Positions 36,901 to 46,657 of a stretch of 64,000 bases of DNA are shown one piece after another. The notes under the pieces were generated by a model. It searched no databases. It was given only the letters and a program-made list of their open reading frames with translations, and was not told where the DNA came from. The translations under genes and the position numbers were made by a program. The DNA comes from Balneolaceae bacterium UBA7797 (lineage in GTDB: Bacteria; Bacteroidota; Rhodothermia; Balneolales; Balneolaceae), in the NCBI GenBank assembly GCA_002480645.1, contig DLCN01000003.1, forward strand, positions 265,267 to 329,266. Direction: 5' to 3'. The stretch's first letter is position 1; every line of letters starts with the position of its first letter.

Positions 36901-39900
36901 TCGGAGTAATTGTACTGCTCTCATTAGATGTGGATGGTTGCTGATCAAATTCCATGGATACCTGAGTACCCGGAACCATGGTCAACGTACCATAATTGGT
37001 GGCACCACCCAGACCGGTAGTTCCCAGGTTTACGATATTACCGCTGTTTGGCAGAATACCCGTGGTAGGGCGTACCCTGAAATCAGCAAAAGTAATTTCT
37101 GCAGGATTTGTAGTCGATTCTCCCGAAATCGTAAAGGTGATCTGAGAACTGGAACGGCTGGTAAGTGAAATAGTCAGATCGGTGCTGCCCCCAAAAGCAG
37201 AAGCCACCGTAGCCGATGGGGCTGACCCGCCGGTATCCCATTCAAATCCTGAAGGAGCTTTAAATATAAATGTACCACCGGTGCCGAATTCACCGATGAA
37301 GCTTTCCTGAACCCTTGGTCCCGTAAGCGTGGTATAAGTTACATTGGCATCATCTGCTGAAATTGCTTCACCACCGGTTGCAGGCGTGAGTGTACGAATG
37401 GAAATGCCATATTTGGTAGAAAGGTAATCCTCGATCTCCATTTGTTCATCAAGATCAATATCTCTGCCATAAAGTACCATCTCAGAGATCAATCCATCCC
37501 AACTGGTATTATTATCTTGTGTTCCCTGCCCGATTATAGCGGTTGAAACCTGAGTTAATACCCCGGTTGGGATATTTTGAGAGAAAGTCGGATTACTTAA
37601 TACACCATCAATGTACATCTCGTAATTCTCCTCCGAGGTCCAACGAAGCATCACGATCTGACCGACAGTGGTTTGTGCACTTTCAAAACTCTCGAGCGAA
37701 AAGGCCGGATTTGTACCCAGATCACGCATACCAACGGTTATTACATCATCAGAACCACCATTGTCTCCGGTATCGTCATATCTGATGCTGAAGTATTGAT
37801 CGATCCCGGAGGCGTCAGGGGTATAGGTTGTCCAGAAACCCCGATCTGTATTGATAACATCCGATTCTATCACAAAGAAAATAGTAAGCTCATCCAACCC
37901 GCTCAGGTATTGAGTTTCTGCATCCGAATCTTCCAGTCGTACATTTGAACCTCCGCCCGGAAATTCAATACCATTCTGATCGTTAATGGAAGACTGTGCC
38001 GTTTGCAGGATAGGAGGAGTAGCTCCGGAAGTGATGAAATGATTTGCATTTCCACTTTGATCTTCCCAGCGACCTACATCATCACCGTTTCCACTGGCGG
38101 TGGTTCCACCGGTTGTTGTGTACGTTCCGGCATCAGCTTTTAACCAGACCAGCAGATCGCTTACCGATTTCGGGATACTGAAAGAAATGTTTCTCGTCTC
38201 AGTGTTACTGTCATCTGTTCCATCATTAACCGTGATACTTACAACACGGGGTTGATCGGTTGGGGTGGTGATCGTATTCCGATACATCACTGTTTGTAAG
38301 GCGGATTGAAAATCTGATTTAGAAGCTGGCCCTGTCAGAGTTAAAGTACCTGTTCCATCATTCCAGCTACCTGTGATCCCAAAGATGGTTGTAAACACCA
38401 GAGTATCTTCGGCACTGTCATAATTGGTGGTAATCTGAAAGGTAGCCGTCTCAATATTTGTATCATCCGGATCGGTTAAAGTGATTGTTTCAGTAACTGT
38501 GGAAGAATCACCGGATTGATAGAAAATGGTCTCCGTTTCAATATCATCCAATATAGGCGCAGTATTTACGCTGGCTACAGAAATGTCTCTGGTAATACCC
38601 GTTGCACTGCTATCAGTTCCATCATAGATACGGTACTCAATAGTTCTGTCGAGCGAGGTAACCGGATCAGAACTGGTATTTTCGTAAGTAACAGAACGAA
38701 GTGCAGATTGATAATTGGCAACCGTACTGGTTCCTGTTAATGTGAGGATCCCGGTCATGGCATCAAATGAACTCGTGATACCGAAAGAATCAGTGAAATC
38801 AAGTTCATCTTCTCCAAGAAAATAATTGTTTATAAAACTTACTGTGGCACCTTCCAGGTTGGAATCATCGGAGTCGGTTGCAACGATGGTAGCAGTGGTG
38901 GCAACAGCACCATCACCTTCAGTGTATGCAAGTGTTGTGCCTTCAATAGCAGAAAGGACCGGAGCCGAATTGCTACCCTGAATCTCTATATCCCGGGTAA
39001 TTGCCCCACTGGATCCATCCCAGTCATAAGCGGTAAAACTGATCTCACGGGTTGTTTCGGAAGGACTGGTAGCATCTGTATTCTGGTAAGTGACGGTACG
39101 AACTGCTGTCTGATAATTTGAGAGGGTGGTAGTACCACTGAGTGTTAATATTCCGGTGGTTCCATTCCACGAACCGGTTATGCCCAGCATATCTACAAAA
39201 GCCAGGACATCTTCGGTGGCATCAAAACCGCTTGTGATGCTTACACGGATTGAGTCAAGATCCGTATCGTCAGCATCGGACACTGTAATTGAAGAGGTGA
39301 TCGTTGTTGCAGCATCGCCTTCATTGTAGGTAAGTGCAGTGTCTTCTATATCAGCGAGAACAGGAGGTTCATTGAACCATTTTTCACTCAGATATCCGTA
39401 TATATTGGTGAAGTCGGAAGAAGAAAAAGCTGCATTCCAGGAAGCAAATTCAGCAACATATCCATCGAAGTTATTCGTTCCGGCAGGGTTACCTCCCAGT
39501 GTAACGGGATCCACGGTTCCGTTCTCTTCACCAATCATGGCTCCACCGGCATGTGCCTGCTGGACATCAGCGCTGGCCAAAGTGGTAACGGTGCCTCCAT
39601 TTATATTTGCTTCCCAAACTCTTGAAGCTAGTGTTCCGGAGGTGGCATCATGACTTGCTAAAATAATATAAGACGAATTAGGTACAACAGTTCCCAGGTC
39701 AATGGATTTATACTGATTACCTGATCCCCATTCCGCATTATTCCATACAAATGCATATGCATTTCCATCTTTAATACTGATCTGATACCCACGGGTACCA
39801 CCCCCTTGCTCATATACCATTTGCAATCCGCTTACGCTGGTTCCGGTTCTGAACATGATCGCAAATGATTTTTCCGTATAGCTGGCTGTATTTAACAGGG

Positions 39901-42019
39901 CGTCATTGGGAGGATCGATATCGTCGGTAGAGCCATCAAAATAGAGCGCACCACGATCGCCAAGATAAGTTGGGTCGAATAAAGGTTGATCGGATGCGGT
40001 TCCCTGAGTAGCGGTGAGATCGGTCGAGCTTCCACCGGCGTTATCGGAGCGGTCGCCCCAGGAAGACAGATTTGTAGCTGTTCCGGGTTGATCTCCGGTA
40101 TCCAGATCTCCATCCACATCCTGGGCATCATAGTGGAATACTCCATTAGATTTATAAGTTGCCAGATCAGAAATAGCAGTTGGATATTCAATATCTCTGG
40201 AAACGGTGGAACTGGTTGCCGTTCCGTCACTTGCACTAAATGAAATTGTACGGGTACTCATGGTTGGAGAACCACTCACATTTTCATAGGTAACCGTTCT
40301 TAGCGCATTCTGGTAGTTGGATACCAGTGTTGATCCTGTAAGTTTTAAACGACCTGTTGTTTCATTCCAGGATCCGGTGATCCCATAAGAATCGGTGAAA
40401 TAAAGCGTGTCTTCGGAGGAAACATATCCGGAGGAAATCTGAACAAAAGCACTATCTAAAGTTGTATCGTCGATGTCATCAACTTCCAGCGTATTACTGA
40501 TCTGTTTTTGTCCGTTTCCGGCGTAGTAAATGATCGAAGTTGATTCAATATTAGAAAGAGTAGGGGCATTGTTAACTTTGGTAACCGAGATATTCCTTGT
40601 CCTGGTATTACTGTCGTCTGTGCCGTCATTAACGGTGAAGCTTATGGTTCTGGTAAGTTCTGATGGCGAGCCACTGGTATTTTCATAGGTAACACTGCGC
40701 AATGCAGTCTGATAATTTGCCAGAGAGGATGAGCCGGTTAAGGTTAGAATGCCGGTTGAAGAAGCGTAGCTGCCGGTGATCCCTAATTGATCTACAAAAG
40801 CAAGCTGGTCTTCACCCGCAGCAAAATTCGAAGTGATCTGAATAGTAGCACTTTGCAGGTTAGTGTCATCTCCATCTTTAACGATGATGGAAGAAGTAAT
40901 GGCGGTAGGTGAATCTCCCGAATTATAGGCAAGTGTGCTGCTTTCAATATTACTTAATACCGGCTCTGTATTGATCAGAGTAATAAAGGTACCCGGACTA
41001 CTTTGATTATTATATTCGGTAGCTACCCAATCGGCACTACGCGTTACATTCGAAATTCGTACCTCATCCATTCTTCCTTCAAACGGATAAGATGGGGTGG
41101 TTAGGTAGAGTGGGTCATTATTAGTATTAAAAGAAGCAGCGGAATTATCACTTGCAAGTACTGCACCGTTCTTGTAGATCACACGATCGCCATTCGAAGC
41201 CCTTGTAAAAGTGAGGTAGGTCCAAACGTTACTACTTAACTGGAAGAAACCGGAAGCCAGAGCATCATTATTTACCTGATAGGCGATCCTGCCGTAAACA
41301 TCCACCCAGGTTGAGTATCCATCTGTATAATCACCTTTAGTGACAAAATCAGGACCTTCATTTCGGTTTGTAATATTGACCCAGAATGAAATGGTGATAT
41401 TCCCTGTAATATCAAGTGGTGAAACACCAGCATCTGCCACGGAGATTATATCCCCCTGATTAGTACCAAACTGACGGGAGCGTGCGATCTGACCCGCAGC
41501 ATCCGACGTTCCGCTATCGGTAGCGTCGGTGCCTTCACCGGAATAATCGTCGGTGTCGCCGGTAAGGTGAAGTACCATTTTATAATTTGAGTCCCATACG
41601 TTTACCGTGGATTGATCGGTTGAGATGCCGGAATTGCCAAAGTGTATATAAAATTCGGTATCGGTAGTGGGAGAGAGTGTTGGAAAGCGAACCCAGGCTA
41701 TGAGTTCACCGGTAGTTGCATTATAAGATTCAAGCTGATGGCTTAACAGGGTGGAACCGTTGGACGATGTGAATACAATATCGTAGCCATTTGAATTCTC
41801 AACCAGACCACCGTTTGCTACTGTTCTGAGGTCATTATTAGTTAGGCTTACAAGCACAGGAAAGTTACTCAGATCAGAACTTCCAGAGACCTGAGAAGAA
41901 TTAACCTGAGCTTTTAAACGACTTGTGTAGCCCGTTAATTGAGCAAATACATTCTGCTGGTAAGCAGCCAGCATTTGTACTACAATTATTAAAAATAATA
42001 ACTTGAAATACCGCCTCAT
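33983..42019 (-). CDS. Giant T9SS-secreted multidomain adhesin-like protein
   Basis: 2678 residues, ATG with a good Shine-Dalgarno (AAAGGTGAG). Signal peptide (~1-26), DUF2341-like domain (~55-130) and LamG/concanavalin-like domain (~150-345). Then two cadherin-like repeats (~348-600), a second LamG-like domain (~610-880), three more cadherin-like repeats (~881-1280) and a third LamG-like domain (~1285-1540). Ig/invasin-like domains follow (VRVQLIDQYGNAV, ITVQLKDHYENNL). A ~450-residue module shared with the next gene precedes the T9SS sorting domain (LDQNYPNPFNPSTIIPYG ... SGVYFYRL). Exported through T9SS to the surface; adhesion is inferred from the domains. Confidence 0.85.
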   Translation of the reverse strand: MRRYFKLLFLIIVVQMLAAYQQNVFAQLTGYTSRLKAQVNSSQVSGSSDLSNFPVLVSLTNNDLRTVANGGLVENSNGYDIVFTSSNGSTLLSHQLESYNATTGELIAWVRFPTLSPTTDTEFYIHFGNSGISTDQSTVNVWDSNYKMVLHLTGDTDDYSGEGTDATDSGTSDAAGQIARSRQFGTNQGDIISVADAGVSPLDITGNITISFWVNITNRNEGPDFVTKGDYTDGYSTWVDVYGRIAYQVNNDALASGFFQLSSNVWTYLTFTRASNGDRVIYKNGAVLASDNSAASFNTNNDPLYLTTPSYPFEGRMDEVRISNVTRSADWVATEYNNQSSPGTFITLINTEPVLSNIESSTLAYNSGDSPTAITSSIIVKDGDDTNLQSATIQITSNFAAGEDQLAFVDQLGITGSYASSTGILTLTGSSSLANYQTALRSVTYENTSGSPSELTRTISFTVNDGTDDSNTRTRNISVTKVNNAPTLSNIESTSIIYYAGNGQKQISNTLEVDDIDDTTLDSAFVQISSGYVSSEDTLYFTDSYGITGSWNETTGRLKLTGSTLVSNYQNALRTVTYENVSGSPTMSTRTISFSASDGTATSSTVSRDIEYPTAISDLATYKSNGVFHYDAQDVDGDLDTGDQPGTATNLSSWGDRSDNAGGSSTDLTATQGTASDQPLFDPTYLGDRGALYFDGSTDDIDPPNDALLNTASYTEKSFAIMFRTGTSVSGLQMVYEQGGGTRGYQISIKDGNAYAFVWNNAEWGSGNQYKSIDLGTVVPNSSYIILASHDATSGTLASRVWEANINGGTVTTLASADVQQAHAGGAMIGEENGTVDPVTLGGNPAGTNNFDGYVAEFASWNAAFSSSDFTNIYGYLSEKWFNEPPVLADIEDTALTYNEGDAATTITSSITVSDADDTDLDSIRVSITSGFDATEDVLAFVDMLGITGSWNGTTGILTLSGTTTLSNYQTAVRTVTYQNTDATSPSETTREISFTAYDWDGSSGAITRDIEIQGSNSAPVLSAIEGTTLAYTEGDGAVATTATIVATDSDDSNLEGATVSFINNYFLGEDELDFTDSFGITSSFDAMTGILTLTGTSTVANYQSALRSVTYENTSSDPVTSLDRTIEYRIYDGTDSSATGITRDISVASVNTAPILDDIETETIFYQSGDSSTVTETITLTDPDDTNIETATFQITTNYDSAEDTLVFTTIFGITGSWNDGTGTLTLTGPASKSDFQSALQTVMYRNTITTPTDQPRVVSITVNDGTDDSNTETRNISFSIPKSVSDLLVWLKADAGTYTTTGGTTASGNGDDVGRWEDQSGNANHFITSGATPPILQTAQSSINDQNGIEFPGGGSNVRLEDSDAETQYLSGLDELTIFFVIESDVINTDRGFWTTYTPDASGIDQYFSIRYDDTGDNGGSDDVITVGMRDLGTNPAFSLESFESAQTTVGQIVMLRWTSEENYEMYIDGVLSNPTFSQNIPTGVLTQVSTAIIGQGTQDNNTSWDGLISEMVLYGRDIDLDEQMEIEDYLSTKYGISIRTLTPATGGEAISADDANVTYTTLTGPRVQESFIGEFGTGGTFIFKAPSGFEWDTGGSAPSATVASAFGGSTDLTISLTSRSSSQITFTISGESTTNPAEITFADFRVRPTTGILPNSGNIVNLGTTGLGGATNYGTLTMVPGTQVSMEFDQQPSTSNESSTITPNVRVQLIDQYGNAVEESRVDISLALNQVSGSGSLAGTTTEQTNLFGIAEFDDINVDAIGTYTLTASSSGLTDTTSTEFDVVTAGELTQFIIQRVPSGNISDKLAGQTFNISIIAADGLQDTVTSFTGTVVVTSNCDIGVGQGTSAAFTSGVLTPKSMMITSTGTCTITATNSSGSETGTSNTFVVSPGSADASTTTITANPTIIQNDGFSTSTITVQLKDHYENNLTTSPSTIALSTTDGTLGSVTNNGDGTYSATLTSSIAAGIATISGTLNGGAINDEATVEFAEFDNVWQSQVGTVTDARNWDDNSNWSTNSVPVSGDKILIPANPSVGNEQPVISSTNTTIELISIESGASVTVSGGIHFVVTDKASGGGSITGSNTDSLSIGGNFDVSDVTLGFVILNGTTNQDVTSPNEYSNLELDNSNGADFFSNLIVNDTLKLTSGTLFMPSGTNLVSNYELYGTGTVRMQRRFQGSRGWRIISSPLDTTYGDFLDGIITQGYSGAFYSTGSNPGDTLQPNVLTYVESYAGTDNQRYRTPTSTSQKVTEGQGMFVYLFGDIPADPLYNDPLPDTLDVEGRAFRGDGAEVDFGITYTTSADSGWNLVGNPYLATIDWDDSPNWTKTNVESTIYIWDPSANGGSGEYLTWNGVTGTHPGGGLIAPFQGFWVKANGNSPVLKVKKEAKTTGGSFMRKTASTDDIQSQDTTKSKEKIAGIPILQLMVESDAGRSKRTNIMFSDEAATGKDTYDAYRLLPLSSSHIEFYTLLDDGTELAINNLPFDFDSRYFIPIQLNAYEGGDPYSGEMTIKWSGLRNIPADWVITLVDNDTGTEINVMEELSYTFFHTTKTKLYSANPRYKSSSIMKKADSKSTRFTLKISTEEIESNVPTEVYLDQNYPNPFNPSTIIPYGVDTNTNVSLIVYDILGRKVKTLVNEIKNPGKYEVTFRADNLASGVYFYRLVTDSKNIVKRFTLIK

Positions 42020-42116
42020 CGAATAATCTCACCTTTAATTTGTACTGTAAAATATAGCTAAATCAATGAGCTTGGCTTGATAATTAGCCAATTCTAATTT
42101 CAGCCCTTTAAATCAG

Positions 42117-45100
42117 TTACTTAAGCAGGGTCATTTTTTTAGTTTCAATACCGTTTTCGGTCGTGAGGCGATAAAAATAAATACCACTTGAATTTCCCCC
42201 TGCATTCCATGTGTAGGTGTGCAGGCCGGCAGGTACTTCACCGTTTACAAGAGTGGTTACTTTTTGTCCGAGAATATTATAAATGGACAAGTCTACCACG
42301 GTTTGTTTTGGAAGTTCCAGTTCAATAGTGGTTTGAGGATTGAAAGGATTAGGATAGTTTTGAGACAGGGTATAATCAGTAGGGAGTTCTGCGCCATCTT
42401 CTCCGGGTGTAATAATCAGAGTAAATCTGGAAACTGCCGGATCGGCCTTGCTGGTCACTTTTGGTTTTGTTTTGAACGAAAAGTTGGGAGCGACAGTGCG
42501 ATTGACCGGGGAAAAATTAAAAGGAATGATATTTCCTTCCTGAAGAGTATAACGATCGCCCGTTGTGTTATCCAAAAGCTGTATCAGCCAGCTTTCCGGG
42601 ATATTTCTGAATTGTTGAAATTCCAGATTAAGGGGTTTTTCAACCAGATATCCGGCTTTGTATGCTTCTACATGTAAGGGGATCTCGATGGGTATGCCAA
42701 ATTTTCTGGGCATATTATTGATGGCCATTTTATCTCCGAATTCTGTAATGGCACTGATCTCTAAATAGTCATCAATTCCACTGAGCGGTAACAATCGGAA
42801 CGCATCCTGTTGATCTTTGCCAAGGCCGGCGTCTTCGGTGAACATGAAATAAACCACTGATTGGTGATCATCATCAGCCAGTTTGATACTGAACATTGGT
42901 GGAGCTTCGTCTGTTCGAACTTTACCAACAAAGCTACCTCCGGTGGTTTTGGCGTTTTCATCAACAATAAGAGATGGACCGGCGTCATTAGCTTTGATCC
43001 AGAAACCCTGAAAAGGAGCGATCAAACCATCGGTCAGATCACCGGTCACGCCATTCCAGGTTTTGTACTGATTGGACGTGTAATCCCAGATATAAATGGT
43101 GTTATCGATATTGGTCTTCGTCCAGTTTCCGGAGTCGTCCCAGTCAATGGTTGCGGCATATGGATTACCAACTAAGTTCCAGCCGGAATCAGCACTGGTG
43201 GTATAGGTAACGCCCATATCGACGGGACCTTCGAATTCCTGCCCCTGGACATTGATCGTGGATGGAAGTGGGTTCGTGTAGCGACTATCACCCGAAATAT
43301 TGCCAAATATATAGGTATACAATCCCATTCCTTCGGTCAACGCAGTGGAGGCACTTGCCGGAGCTCTCCAGCGCTGATTATCGGTTCCGGGATATGTTTC
43401 GTCGTAATAAAGCACATTGGGTTGAAGAGTATCACCGGGATTTGATCCTGTACTGTAAAAAGCTCCCGGATATCCCTGAGTTACAATGCCATCAAAGAGA
43501 TCATCAAAGTCAGAATCAATGGGAGAGGAGATCAATCTCCAGCCGTTGGAACCGGTGATCTCAAGTTCAGCGATCAGATCTCCCGAACTAACCGATTTTG
43601 TATTGGCGATCAGGTTTTTTCCGGTTGGAATGATCAACGATCCGATCGTTAAGGTGAGAGTACCGGATACTTCCACATCGTTTGTAAGGGTGACATCCGA
43701 TGAATTCGCAATTTCCATGTTCTGAACAGTCGATGGCAGGCCTGTTCCTGTATTTTGAGCCGTTGCTCCGTTGTACACATAGGAACCGGAAGTACCAAAA
43801 GTACGTGTGGTTGTCTGGATATTACCGCTTGCACCCGATGCACTTATTCCCGCTGATGATCCAATTCTTATCAATCCATTGGTGACTTCAAAAGTACCAT
43901 TTCCATAGATCACTTCGGTTCCCATGGTGAGCTCTCCACCGGTTCCGACCACCAATTTAGAACTGGCTTTGATCTCAACCGTATCCTGTGCAGTGATTGA
44001 TGTGGCAGAGGCAATGGTAACCACATCGCCATCCCCAACAATTACGGTGGCATTATTAGTATTTCCGGGATTTGAGGTAGCCGGCGACCCCGAATGGCTG
44101 GTACGAGACCAGGTACTGTTAGATGACCAGTTTCCGGAGGTGATACTATAAAAAATAATGGCACCCGGTTTTTTAAAACGCTTTTTATGGTTGGTGGATA
44201 AATTCCCTCCATCATTACTTTGGAGGTTATTCATGGTGATCTCGTATTCAACATCCTCCAGAATGGTACTGATGGTCAGTGTTACCTGCGTACTATCGCT
44301 CCCAACATTTAATACGGCATCTGTAACCGATATGGAAGAACCGTTACTGACTCTGGCGATGGAATAGTTCGATATATTTTCGGCGTTTGATTCAACCATT
44401 CCTTTGTTAAAGGTGATGATAACGGAGGTTACTGTCGGGGCAGTAGCAGAGACTGCAAAAGGTGAGGGGCTGTTTATATCATCCGAACCGTCCCCGGAGA
44501 TTTCGCCTTGTACATCAATCTGATCATCGCCTTCCACATCTACTCCTCCACCTTCGTTAACAACCAGATCGCCTTCGATAATTACGGTATTGGATGATCC
44601 ACCATCCGTGTTCAAAACAGCTCCTGAGTCTACCACTACATTATAAAAGGTAACATCACCGTTAGTATTTACCGTCTGGGTGGAATCTCCGCTGAATACA
44701 ACGGTACTCGAATCCGCATTAAAATTACTGTTGTTCTGAACGGTAAAGTCTCCCTCCAGATTGATCGTTGCGTCACCGGCATTTACCACACCACCGGAAG
44801 TAAAAGAGGCGTCGCCCCCTACATCCAGCGTTCCGGAATTCAGGTCGATCGTTCCACCACTACTGAGTGAGGCATTTCCTCCGATTATTATGGATCCGGT
44901 ATCTACCGACATGTTTCCATTACTGGTAAAGTTCGCACTACCTGTTACGGTTACCGTTGCGTCCTCCACATTGAAGTAGCCACCACTACTTACATCAACA
45001 TCAGCAGAAATATTAACTTCACCACTTCCGAAATAGACATAACCGCTGTTTCCGATGTAGGTCTCGTCATTAAAATTGATAGTGCCGGTATCAAGATTTA

Positions 45101-45752
45101 GAATCCCGCCACTTCGAATATCAACCGTGCCGTTAAAATTTGTGGTCCCGTCATCCCCGTTAAAAGTACCGTTAATGACAGAGTTACCTTCTACAGTTAG
45201 CGTTCCGTTTTCCACGTTGAAGAAGTCACCGCTCGAGACATCAAAATCGCCGTAGATGGTCACATCACCGCTACCTGCATTAAAATTACCGATTATTTCC
45301 ACATCCAGATCTTCAGAGACAGTACCCGCAGTAAAACTACCATTGGTGATATCGATCAGAGAGCTCGCAGCAGCCATATCAAGATTATTGGCTCCTCCGG
45401 TAGTAGCATCCATCACCACATGGCCATTGATGATGTACAGTGCTCCGGCACCATTGATCGTCAGATCATCAGTAATAGTGAGTGTAGCGTTATTTCTGAT
45501 CTTTAAACTGCCACCGCTCCACCAATCACTTAAAAGGATCGACCGCACGGTTACATTACTGGTTATTACGGGAAAAGGCGTATCGTTACGTACCGTTACC
45601 GTACTGGAAGAGGTGGGAACAGTGCCTGTGCTCCAGTTTCCTGAGGTATGCCACGATGAATCCACAGCGCCTGTCCATACCTGTGCCATTGATGGTGCAT
45701 GCACCAAAAGCAGGAGAATTAATAGAAGACCCGTTTTTTTATTCAAATTCAT
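42117..45752 (-). CDS. Large T9SS-secreted protein with repetitive beta-helix-like stalk
   Basis: 1211 residues; signal peptide ends at PSMAQ. Residues ~90-420 are short repeats of the type SSGGYFNVEDATVTVTG/ADFTSGGVVNAG, predicted to form a right-handed beta-helix stalk. A Big-like domain follows (APTVTSVIITFNKGM, ~440-540). From ~740 the protein parallels the giant neighbour: ITQGYSGAFYSTGSNPGDTL there against VTQGYPGAFYSTGSNPGDTL here, and the TTSADSGWNLVGNPY block in both. It ends in a T9SS sorting domain (LSQNYPNPFNPQTTIELELP ... SSGIYFYRL). First gene of the minus-strand cluster and divergent from rmlA. A surface adhesin or matrix protein is the best guess. Confidence 0.82.
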   Translation of the reverse strand: MNLNKKTGLLLILLLLVHAPSMAQVWTGAVDSSWHTSGNWSTGTVPTSSSTVTVRNDTPFPVITSNVTVRSILLSDWWSGGSLKIRNNATLTITDDLTINGAGALYIINGHVVMDATTGGANNLDMAAASSLIDITNGSFTAGTVSEDLDVEIIGNFNAGSGDVTIYGDFDVSSGDFFNVENGTLTVEGNSVINGTFNGDDGTTNFNGTVDIRSGGILNLDTGTINFNDETYIGNSGYVYFGSGEVNISADVDVSSGGYFNVEDATVTVTGSANFTSNGNMSVDTGSIIIGGNASLSSGGTIDLNSGTLDVGGDASFTSGGVVNAGDATINLEGDFTVQNNSNFNADSSTVVFSGDSTQTVNTNGDVTFYNVVVDSGAVLNTDGGSSNTVIIEGDLVVNEGGGVDVEGDDQIDVQGEISGDGSDDINSPSPFAVSATAPTVTSVIITFNKGMVESNAENISNYSIARVSNGSSISVTDAVLNVGSDSTQVTLTISTILEDVEYEITMNNLQSNDGGNLSTNHKKRFKKPGAIIFYSITSGNWSSNSTWSRTSHSGSPATSNPGNTNNATVIVGDGDVVTIASATSITAQDTVEIKASSKLVVGTGGELTMGTEVIYGNGTFEVTNGLIRIGSSAGISASGASGNIQTTTRTFGTSGSYVYNGATAQNTGTGLPSTVQNMEIANSSDVTLTNDVEVSGTLTLTIGSLIIPTGKNLIANTKSVSSGDLIAELEITGSNGWRLISSPIDSDFDDLFDGIVTQGYPGAFYSTGSNPGDTLQPNVLYYDETYPGTDNQRWRAPASASTALTEGMGLYTYIFGNISGDSRYTNPLPSTINVQGQEFEGPVDMGVTYTTSADSGWNLVGNPYAATIDWDDSGNWTKTNIDNTIYIWDYTSNQYKTWNGVTGDLTDGLIAPFQGFWIKANDAGPSLIVDENAKTTGGSFVGKVRTDEAPPMFSIKLADDDHQSVVYFMFTEDAGLGKDQQDAFRLLPLSGIDDYLEISAITEFGDKMAINNMPRKFGIPIEIPLHVEAYKAGYLVEKPLNLEFQQFRNIPESWLIQLLDNTTGDRYTLQEGNIIPFNFSPVNRTVAPNFSFKTKPKVTSKADPAVSRFTLIITPGEDGAELPTDYTLSQNYPNPFNPQTTIELELPKQTVVDLSIYNILGQKVTTLVNGEVPAGLHTYTWNAGGNSSGIYFYRLTTENGIETKKMTLLK

Positions 45753-45780
45753 ACCAGAAATTAGACCTGAAGAAATTACA

Positions 45781-45788
45781 CAAAGTTC
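45781..45788 (-). promoter_or_regulatory. Possible -7 box of the minus-strand cluster
   Basis: On the minus strand GAACTTTG differs by one base from TAnnTTTG and lies ~29 bases before the ATG of the stalk protein gene, in the 197-base divergent region shared with rmlA. The -33 element is unclear. Confidence 0.3.
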
Positions 45789-45949
45789 AAACCATTAGAT
45801 TGTAAATCGATGTTTATGAGTCATATTTAACGATTCTAAATTTTCTTTAATGTTGATGTAAGGGTTATCGGAAAGCAATTATGAAACTAGGTTCTATTAC
45901 TCTTATTATTGCCGGTAGTTAATACGAATAAAAAATTGAATCGGATTTT

Positions 45950-46657
45950 ATGAAAGGTGTAGTACTTGCCGGCGGTACGGGTTCCCGATTGTTCCCGCTT
46001 ACAAAAGTGACCAACAAACATTTATTACCTGTCGGTGAAAAACCGATGATCTATCATCCGATAGAAAAACTTACTGAAGTCGGGATTGAGGAGATACTCA
46101 TTGTTACCGGTACCGAACATATGGGGGATGTAGTAACTCTGCTAGGATCAGGAAAGGACTTTGGTTGCCGTTTTACCTATAAAGTTCAGGATGAGGCAGG
46201 TGGTATCGCTCAGGCACTCGGATTAGCCGAAAACTTTGCCGGGGACGAACCGGTAGTGGTTATTCTGGGTGATAATATTTTTGAAAGTTCATTGCAAAAA
46301 GCGGTCGATCACTATCCGGGAAAAGGAGCTCAGATCTTATTGAAAAAAGTTCATGACCCGCAACGATATGGAGTGGCAGAGCTGGATGGAGACCGGGTAC
46401 TTTCCATAGAAGAAAAGCCGGAACATCCGAAATCAGATTTTGCAGTAACCGGGATCTATTTTTACGATGCAGCTGTATTTGAGTGCATCAAAACATTAAA
46501 GCCTTCGGGCCGGGGAGAGTTGGAGATCACGGATGTGAATAATCATTACATCAGTAACGGGGAAATGCTTAGTTCCGAAATGGAAGGTTGGTGGACCGAT
46601 GCCGGCACGCACGAGTCGTACAAACATGCCAATCAGTTGGTTCTGGAAACCAGATAG
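45950..46657 (+). CDS. rmlA: Glucose-1-phosphate thymidylyltransferase (short form)
   Basis: 235 residues. N-terminal nucleotide-binding motif GGTGSRLFPLT, KHLLPVGEKPM, and GDNIF for metal/substrate binding. It makes dTDP-glucose from glucose-1-phosphate and dTTP, the first step to dTDP-L-rhamnose. It is ~50 residues shorter than the classical ~290-residue RmlA and lacks the C-terminal allosteric helices, like other short-form enzymes. The rmlD ATG begins on the base after its stop. The operon order is A-D-C-B. Confidence 0.88.
   Translation: MKGVVLAGGTGSRLFPLTKVTNKHLLPVGEKPMIYHPIEKLTEVGIEEILIVTGTEHMGDVVTLLGSGKDFGCRFTYKVQDEAGGIAQALGLAENFAGDEPVVVILGDNIFESSLQKAVDHYPGKGAQILLKKVHDPQRYGVAELDGDRVLSIEEKPEHPKSDFAVTGIYFYDAAVFECIKTLKPSGRGELEITDVNNHYISNGEMLSSEMEGWWTDAGTHESYKHANQLVLETR

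Noticed and set aside
38180..40975. Short tandem repeats in the giant gene as a CRISPR array
   Set aside because: The repeats are ~400-base coding repeats of cadherin-like domains, not short direct repeats with spacers.
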